A program made the position numbers and the translations under genes. Shown here in pieces: positions 57,273 to 64,000 of a DNA stretch of 64,000 nt (positions are counted from its first letter, which is position 1; every line of letters starts with the position of its first letter). The notes under the pieces were generated by a model. That model did not search any database and was not told where the DNA came from. It saw only the letters and a program-made list of their open reading frames with translations. This DNA comes from Cylicocyclus nassatus (lineage: Eukaryota > Nematoda > Chromadorea > Rhabditida > Strongylidae). The stretch lies in contig CATQJL010000001.1 of NCBI GenBank assembly GCA_958299035.1, positions 23,083,898-23,147,897 of the forward strand. Direction: 5' to 3'.

Positions 57273-58514
57273 GTAACATCTCTTCTTACAGTCCTTTTTA
57301 GTAATCGCTATCACGTTGCCTCAAAATTCCGTCCTTTTTGAGTCTGACCAGCAATAACCCATAAATTTCTTATTTCTAGATAAGTTTAAAAGTACCATTC
57401 GATAGAGCAAAGCAAGCTGTACAAGATGGAGCTCTTGCTTTTGCATCAGCTTCAATCTTCCGCGAGTTTGAAGCCAAAAACAAAAAGACTCAAATGCCAG
57501 TATAATTAAGAAAAAGTCGTAACTCCGTTCAAAAGAATCCCACAGAAATCCTAACTTACTCACGCATGCGCTTTCCACATGAGACGTATATATACACCAT
57601 TGCTCTATTTTTTCCTTGGCTAAAATTTGAAAAAAACTAGAATTCTTATGGTGTTGCTAAAATGATGCTGTATTGCTCCCAGATAAGTAATTGTATACCA
57701 CAAGCTTCTAAAAGTATAAACGTAAATTTTCCATATTTTTCGAGAACTAAAGCTTGTAGAAAGCTGAAAAATTACGCTTTACTTCTGAAGGTTCGTGATA
57801 TACAATTACTTATGTGGAAGCAATACAGCATCAATTTGACGAGGGCATGAAAAATCTAATTTTCTTCGATTCTAACCAAGGAAAAAATAGAGCAATTTAT
57901 ATATAAAGTATAGTACATAAAAACGTCTAACGAAAGTGATACGTGAACAAGTTGAGATTTTCGTAGGATTTTCTTGGGCGGAGTTACGATTTTTCTTGAT
58001 TTTTCGGGCAATTTAATCTTTTTGATTTCTGGCATCAAACGCTGCGAATGAAGCTGGTGCAAAAATAAGAGCGCCACCTTGTACAGCTTGCTCTGCTCTA
58101 TCGAACGGCACTTCGAAACTTTTTTAGAAACTAGTGAACCAGTAATTGAAGGTGTTAGATTGCATCAGCGCGCTTCAGGATTGCACTGCGGTTTCCTGCT
58201 TTCTGATGTTTTTTGCACTAACGTTACGATTTTTTATATACTAGATAAGAAATGTATGAGTTATTGCGGGTCAAAATCAAAAAGGACGAAACTTATGGGA
58301 TAACTTGATAATTCAGATCCATGCACCTGGTCCACAGGAAAGGCTTGAGTACTTTGCAACTATGATGTCCGACGTGCTAAAAGCTAAACGATTTGCTCCG
58401 ATATACAATTTGTACTGGGGTCATCAGCGTGCTTTCTTTATCAATTTCGAAGATCCGTTGTGCGTGGAAAAATATCTTGTGCAATTTTTCAAGGAACCGC
58501 TGGTAGAAAGTTAG
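57085..58514 (+). CDS. FkbM-type methyltransferase, 3' end of a gene
   Basis: Two plus-strand exons, 57085-57272 and 58317-58514 (stop TAG at 58512-58514). The acceptor 'aaattcag' and donor GAG|gtaaca bound the first; 'ttgataattcag' precedes the second. The joined protein carries 'VSIDMLTFLRDMV', 'LIMDNEGPEFDLLPMI' (the 'D.EG.E' motif of FkbM methyltransferases), 'ITICQMNVEIH', then 'YWGHQRAFFINFEDPLCVEK' and 'YLVQFF'. Nematode genomes hold many such FkbM (Methyltransf_21) proteins of unknown substrate. The N-terminal cofactor-binding half is not seen in the window apart from one doubtful exon, so completeness is unknown. Confidence 0.8.
57311..58308. mobile_element. Foldback mariner-like element filling the intron
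   Basis: Ends 'tcacgttgcctcaaaattcc' and 'aaacttatgggataacttga' are degenerate inverted repeats with 'cgtcctttttga' behind them, flanked by TA (57309-57310 and 58309-58310). The arms share 'ccattcgatagagcaaagca' with the foldback at 31114-33724. Outside it only about 46 bases of intron remain, and its right end lies 8 bases before the next exon. Confidence 0.8.
58317..58514 (+). CDS. FkbM-type methyltransferase last exon
   Basis: 198 bases including TAG. Encodes 'IHAPGPQERLEYFATMM', 'YNLYWGHQRAFFINFEDPLC' and 'VEKYLVQFF'. The 'WGHQR.FF.NFED..C..KYL' C-terminus is typical of the nematode FkbM group. Confidence 0.82.
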   Translation: MHAPGPQERLEYFATMMSDVLKAKRFAPIYNLYWGHQRAFFINFEDPLCVEKYLVQFFKEPLVES

Positions 58515-60715
58515 AATATCACAATATTTAGGTTTATCGCAATTCCATAAAATGTATTGATGTAATGTAGAAGTGATTTTATGTTGTGTGTACATAGGAA
58601 ACAATCGCGAAACACTTAGCTGACGCTTTATTTATCTTATTTGGTATATAATTTCAAAGGCAAACGTTGTTGTTGTTGTTCTTTGTTTTTAAGTCACCTT
58701 TGACATTTCGTGATTCAAGAACACGTATCAATCGATATACACGTGAATTGCAGTAGCTATGATAAGATATAAAAAAATCTTTTCGTGCCTTTTCTTGACA
58801 CAGGCTGAAGCTACCGTCGCAAACTAAGGTAACAATGGAAATTCAACATGTATAGCAAGGTTTTGTCTTTCTTTCATGTGTAATTCAGCAAATCGATCGT
58901 AAAAACATCTGGCCAATATATAAGCAAGAAGAAAACAGAAAGTAATTATCCGGTTCCATTCCCACTGTCTGCTTCCTGAATATCCAGCTGGCCATCTATA
59001 AGTGGTCCAGATTTGTCAATAATTCGAGGAAATCCTTGCGTTAGATGCATGGGCTACTTGCTCATTGAGTGTAGAGGAGTCATGTGATAATATTGCAATC
59101 CCATGTTGGATTCCTCCACAAAGCTTGCATTTAGATCAACTGAAGTGCTATAAGCTTCTTAGTTCCAATGACAACAGTTGGTCGATTCAAATAATTGTTG
59201 GCCATCAAGCAGACCTAAGCTGTAAACACTGTTAATCTGCAAACATTCGCGATGGATATTCGTGATGCCAATTGATTGCTGCAAAATCGAGCGTCGCTAT
59301 GATGTAACTTCTCGGTTACTCCTAATTATCTTAACTACCTACTGCTTGATCAGTCCTGTAAAAGATTATAGGTTCCAAGAGAGCAGAGTATACTTACGAC
59401 GTGTTGTGAGATAAATTTTACTAGCTGGAGTACCCGGCTCCGCTCTGTCACACTGACATTGATAATCAAACTTACTATTCATCACATTCTTACACAGATT
59501 ATCCTCGTTCCTGTCTCGGTTTCTACTCCAGTTTCTGCTTCCACAGTTTTTCAAAATCATAATTCGCTTACTTTCCAACACACTCATTAGCATCTAGCTC
59601 AAGATCTACTGCGAAGTCATCGGTATGAAAAAAAATAGCCTATGACACTGTATAGGATTCTAAGTGGAACGAACCCTTTTCGAACTTGTTGCGGTTATAA
59701 AAGAAAAGCGAGGAAAAAGCAACGCTTCGAAAAGCGGTTGAGATAGGAACTCGAATGATGGAAAAATGGTGTTGGAAGGAATTAGCAGAGTGGAAAGCAA
59801 AATACAAGCAGTACATTGTGAAGTTCGAAAGAAGAAGAGTGGAAGAAGTTAAACCAGCTTAGAAATACCATATAAGGATCCGCTCCTATATGCAGTCACA
59901 TCTAAAGTATACATCATCTAAAGTTTTGTTTTTCTTCGTCTCCTCACCGAGGTTCGCCTGGCATTTCGGTGCCAAGTTGTCCTTTCTTTTCGCCTAATTT
60001 GCTTTTCTCTGAGTATTGGCTTCCAATTGACCTCTATTCTTGTCAATTGCTCATGGTTTTTGTGTTACTACCTTTCAATATGTCTCACTGCAATTATGTA
60101 CTTTCGATCTCAGTGGTGTAAGGTTTTAAGAGAAGGTGTACGAAAAGTAAATAAATATTAATAGATATAATAGATAAAGGTGCGAGCGATCGCCTTCCCG
60201 ACGCCAATCCGGTTTATTCAAAGGGTGGATTATCGACACAGGCTTTTTTGTGTGAATTATTCTATTTCCTCCGAACTTACCACTGCTTTCATTCGAGGCC
60301 TGCTGGATATCAAAGGTTGCTTACTGCTATCGATCGGTAATGATTTATCGATTTTTGCAAAGTCTGAGTTAGTTGCTAGGCCATTTTTGGGGAGGAAGTA
60401 CAGGTGAACATGCTGCTTTCAAAAATGCAGTAAAGGGCAAACGGGCTGTCAGATGTGGAGAGGCAGCGAAATGTTGAAATGGGACAAAATATGGATTCTT
60501 TTTATACTTCAAAAAGTACGCCGGAACCAGGTATGCCAGCAAGTTATATTCGGAATTGCAGGCATGTGTTCAGGTATAGCTTTTAACTGTGGTCTTCTCA
60601 ATGACAACGGCAACAAATAAGAACGTTGATTAGAAAAGGCTAGCTGGTTTGCCAGAACTAACACTCAAAAACCAGCGTCCAGTAATGCCAAAACTAGTGG
60701 GACCAGACTAAAATA
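58515..60715. other. Intergenic sequence 3' of the methyltransferase
   Basis: A (GTT)n run near 58667 and unassigned sequence. No exon, RNA gene or transposon end recognised; short frames such as 59366-59593 and 60180-60407 have no known domain. Confidence 0.45.
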
Positions 60716-60923
60716 CAGTCTGCCCCAATACTAACCAGGCCAAAATTGGCTTGGCGGGAGTGCGCGTCGCGAGGATTTCGCGCCACTTCTGCGTCTAGCT
60801 AGTCTGCTCTCTCCTCAATCTCTTCGCTCTCTGCGACAGCGCGCGTATGCAGCGCAAACCCCTAGCGCTACGAGCGCGCAAATTCAGCCGACGGTTCGGC
60901 CTGATCCCGATTGGGGCAGACTG
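60716..60923. mobile_element. 208-base TA-flanked MITE
   Basis: Ends 'cagtctgccccaat' and 'attggggcagactg' are perfect inverted repeats that continue through 'accaggcc' and 'ggcctgat'. TA flanks both (60714-60715, 60924-60925). The inside is G/C-rich. Confidence 0.88.
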
Positions 60924-61201
60924 TACGATGAAAGATCACATTAGACAGCAAGCACCGACAACACTCACAAGGAAAAGAATTTTTGGTGACTTTGGCCGTT
61001 TCCAACAAAACACATATCACTAGGTACAACTAAAACGCTAACTTCGAATCTGCTTTATCTGCTATGCCTGAACGGTTCATCTAAGATAAGTTATGTTTCA
61101 CACCTAAAAATTGCATTGTTTTTACTTAGCAAACAATGTGCATCGACCGAATTATTTGTACTGCTCGGGACAACATTAGAAGAAGAGCGCAATAACTTTA
61201 G

Positions 61202-61649
61202 AGGCAGTGTACCACCAGAATGGGGGTACCTGGCTCTGGTAGCAGTGTGATAGCAGAGTTCCTAACTAAGCAACGGCAGAAGTTTGCAGCGCGAAAGTGG
61301 ATCTACAAAATCTACAAATCCCCCCCCCCCCCAATTAGCCCAAATCTTACGGCAGGCGCGGGCGAGTACGAAATGCATGCAAGGTAGAGACGCAGAGTCG
61401 TTGTGGGACCGTGCACTCATGACTGTGTGCGCTATGCGTGCTCTGGCCTTGCAGTTCGAAGTTGATTTGTGGGCTGCGTTTGAGCCCACCATAAGATTCG
61501 GGCCGCTTGGGGGGGGGGGGGAGGGGAAGGGGATTGTAGACTTCGTAGACCCCCTCTCGCGCTGCGAAATTCTGTCGTCGCTTAGTTAGGGCTCACTATT
61601 ACCATTAATACCAAAGCCAAGTACCCCGCAACCTGGTGGGACGCTGCCT
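61202..61649. mobile_element. 448-base TTAA-type MITE
   Basis: Ends 'aggcagtgtaccaccag' and 'ctggtgggacgctgcct', flanks TTAG (61198-61201, decayed TTAA) and TTAA (61650-61653). Inner inverted stretches include a run of C (61321-61333) against a run of G (61509-61520) and 'gcagcgcgaaagtgg' against 'ctcgcgctgcgaaa'. The open frames on both strands are these arms. Confidence 0.85.
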
Positions 61650-61751
61650 TTAACTTGGATAAGCCGTCTCAGCTGCGTTACTTCGAAAAACTCAGTTATA
61701 TCTGATCTTGACTTTGCTTTAGAGTGCAAAATTATGCGTGGTAAGGCTTCA

Positions 61752-62160
61752 TGGTAATTTCCCGTTATTTGGACCCATTTTTGTAAAAGACTCTTATAAA
61801 ATTGTTCTGTAGTCTAAAAGCGGTTGTTCATAGATTTTACGAGGACTGCCTTGACGCCACTAAGAAGAAAATTGACACTTTTTAATCCATTTTGACATTT
61901 TGAAATCGTTTCCGGTGAGGTGAAAGAGCATTTGTAGTCACTGAAAAGCTGTTCAAGTGGTTTCCATAAGAGCAAAAAATCTAGCATCATTACCAGAGTA
62001 TCTTGATTGCTTCTAGCAATGATTTAATGTATTTCTCTTCTAACTTTCCGCCATGCTAGTTTAGCCAGGAAAGTCTATAAATGATGGCTTGAGGTAGTTC
62101 CTCGCTGCTACTCAGATAAACGCTAGAACAGGCGGCTATGCAGTTTATGAGCAAGCGGCA
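61752..62160. mobile_element. Half-copy of the CTTTTCCG MITE
   Basis: Begins 'aatttcccgttatttggacc' and follows the left half of 43657-44362 through 'tagtctaaa', 'aggactgcct' and 'ttgacactttttaatcca'. The matching right half is missing. Confidence 0.6.
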
Positions 62161-62459
62161 AAAATAGTTCGCTGGTTTCTTGAGGTCCGCTTGCAGATAT
62201 TTGGAAGAATGTTGGCCATATTTTAAACGAATGCTTGGAGAGCGATTGCGGTTTTTTCATAGATCAGCTGCGGCGCAATACCTCATTCTTGCGGATATTC
62301 CTCGAGAATATGCAAAATTGTTGAGTGCAGCACGATCCTTTGTAAAGGACCTCACAGCCCGTAGGTACCTTCCGCTGAGAAAAAGTACCCCAGCCTCGGG
62401 CAATCAAACCAGCAATGACACCTCTGCCATATAGAGTGTCACTCCTGCTCGGCGTACTC

Positions 62460-62700
62460 CCGAAACTGCGCAACAAAAGTCAGAGCGCTCGCTGAAAATT
62501 AGGCCAGCGCTCGCTAATAGAAATTATTTGACGAGCGCCCGCAGAAAATGTTGAATTGCTGCTCGCTGGCAGAATATGCAATAGTGAAAGAAGCACCGCC
62601 CGCTAAAAGTTTGGTCACGCCCCCAAAATTCTGCTGACCGCCTGCAGAAAAGCTCGAGTTTGCGGTCCACCTGCACCCGGCGATTAGCTGAGTACTTGTT
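62460..62700. repeat. Degenerate short tandem repeat, about 28-30 bases
   Basis: Units centred on 'gcgctcgctgaaaatt' recur with changes: 'gcgctcgctaatagaaatt', 'gcgcccgcagaaaatg', 'gctcgctggcagaatatg', 'cgcccgctaaaagtttg', 'cgcctgcagaaaagc'. No coding potential seen. Confidence 0.6.
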
Positions 62701-62828
62701 TTGCCGCCTAAATGATGGAATCCTAGCACACTTTTCTATTCTGTGCATATCTAGTCTGTTCATTAAAAACTGGGTAACTTTAATAGCAATGTTCATTTTT
62801 GAAGTTGTTCAATCGAGAAGAGGGTTAT

Positions 62829-63670
62829 TACTTATTTACTTACTTAGATGGCCCGTCTTCACGTGGCGTGCGGGCCCAGCAGAAAAGGATCCATTCGTCC
62901 CTTTCCCTCGCCAGACATCCACGATCTTCTTGGTTGACGTAGGTGGCTGCGTCCACGACTTTCAAGTGCGATAATCGTATCCGGCTGATTTCTCATCTGG
63001 TCCATCCGTTCCAGAACACGTCTGCTCATCTCGTTGGTGTTTTTCATGGGGACGTTTGGCTTTACGAGGAATCCACTCAGATGGTTTTGTGTCCGTCTGT
63101 CGTCTGTTCTTCTCATGATGTAACCGGCCCATCGGTGCTTCGCCTTCGCAACGTATTCCGCTGGGTCACGAAAACGGAACATTCTTCTCATATCCGCACC
63201 AATCCGACTAGATGTTGCTTGTGTCGGGTCATCTTCAGAAAACTGCGCTGTAGCGCTCTGTCGGTGGTCCGAAAAGCATTCGACGTGCCTGCAGTGTCGG
63301 CCCAAGTCTAAGCTGCGTAACAGAGCGCCGGGAAAACGGTTGAGCCGAACAGGTGGGCACGAAGCTCCAGGTCCGTCAGTTGGTCTGTGGCTTCCTTCAG
63401 AGGCCCGAAGGCGATCCAGGCTGCTATTCTTCTCCTGTTGAGTTCTTCCCTTAAGTCTTTCTCCATGTTGATCGAACGTCCCAGATACGTGTAAGAGTTT
63501 CCATAATAGGAGTGCCTTTCAGTTCCATTTTATCTTCGCAAAGGGCGTTCCTCATAAACTGAGTCTTCTTCGATTGATTCGCAATTCGATCTTCTTTCCC
63601 ACTTGTTAAGTTCCTTCGACATCGTCTCTGCTTCGATGATACTGCCCGAGAAGAGAACGATGTCATCCGC
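62829..63670 (-). mobile_element. RTE retrotransposon fragment, 3' half
   Basis: The minus strand repeats the C-terminal half of the element at 53560-55222, with the (AAGT)n-type tail on its left (62829-62846). It shows 'DPAEYVAKAKHRWAGYIMRR' and upstream 'KKTQFMRNALCEDKMELKGT' with frameshifts and deletions. At 63670 the sequence flips into a plus-strand copy, see the inverted repeat. Confidence 0.9.
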
Positions 63671-63976
63671 GGCCTTGCAGTGGGTGATGAAGTCACTAGA
63701 CTGGGAAGAGAGAGGCATACGAGTTGATGGGAGATTCCTATCCAACCTTCGTTTTGCGGATGACATCGTTCTCTTCTCGGGCAGTATCATCGAAGCAGAG
63801 ACGATGTCGAAGGAACTTAACAAGTGGGAAAGAAGATCGAATTGCGAATCAATCGAAGAAGACTCAGTTTATGAGGAACGCCCTTTGCGAAGATAAAATG
63901 GAACTGAAAGGCACTCCTATTATGGAAACTCTTACACGTATCTGGGACGTTCGATCAACATGGAGAAAGACTTAAG
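63450..63976. repeat. Perfect 221-base inverted repeat with 85-base loop
   Basis: 63450-63670 is the exact reverse complement of 63756-63976; I compared them base by base and found no mismatch. The loop 63671-63755 holds the adjoining RTE sequence in plus orientation ('WVMKSLDWEERGIRVDGRF'). The fold starts at 'ccgc', which is shared by both sides of the junction. The right arm ends exactly where primer sequence begins. Confidence 0.95.
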
Positions 63977-64000
63977 TACTCTGCGTTGATACCACTGCTT
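63975..64000 (-). other. SMART amplification primer sequence (artefact)
   Basis: Read on the minus strand these bases are 'aagcagtggtatcaacgcag' followed by 'agtact', which is the commonly used SMART primer/adapter. A match of this length by chance is not credible. It marks the end of an amplified library molecule left in the assembly. Confidence 0.93.

Noticed and set aside
61284..61589. 101-codon frame with Gly-rich stretch
   Set aside because: It is arm sequence of a MITE with homopolymer G and C runs.

Overview
The window is repeat-dominated nuclear DNA of a eukaryote, most likely a parasitic roundworm (strongylid or hookworm type). The clues are host-gene exons that splice with introns of about 45-56 bases unless a transposon sits in them, a nematode-style FkbM methyltransferase tail, an RTE retrotransposon, a Penelope-like element and many TA- or TTAA-targeted MITEs. 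The species assignment is inference. There is no operon, ribosome-binding site or other bacterial signal, and I saw no convincing intact tRNA or rRNA gene.

Layout. 1-13570: a satellite array of a 137-base monomer with higher-order periodicity of 1849 bases. 14385-24960 (copy A) and 36815-51870 (copy B): two direct copies of one large segment that differ mainly by transposon insertions, so each copy shows the empty sites of the other. 27674-39191, minus strand: a GT10 alpha-1,3-fucosyltransferase gene whose 5' exons lie in copy B. Copy A carries a second set of the same 5' exons but none of the 3' exons. The gene's fifth intron that I could place (31044-36639) is filled by nested mariner-like and foldback elements plus a broken Penelope-like retrotransposon. 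52659-58514, plus strand: the 3' end of an FkbM-type methyltransferase gene, interrupted by a 5'-truncated RTE retrotransposon (53560-55222) and by a foldback element that fills its last intron. 58515-62828: MITEs and unassigned sequence. 62829-63976: a second RTE fragment that folds back on itself.

Two points stand out. First, the degenerate repeats at 18.5-20.0 kb and 43.6-46.1 kb share the core of the satellite monomer and may be its source or its decayed relatives. Second, the last 26 bases match the reverse complement of the widely used SMART amplification primer and directly abut a perfect 221-base inverted repeat. The right-hand end is therefore probably a library artefact rather than genome.

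The fucosyltransferase would act in the Golgi, adding fucose to surface and secreted glycans. It reads as about 397 residues from the transmembrane exon to the stop, but the copy-B transmembrane exon has two in-frame stops. Copy A is open there but lacks the catalytic 3' exons, so neither copy is clearly complete in this window.
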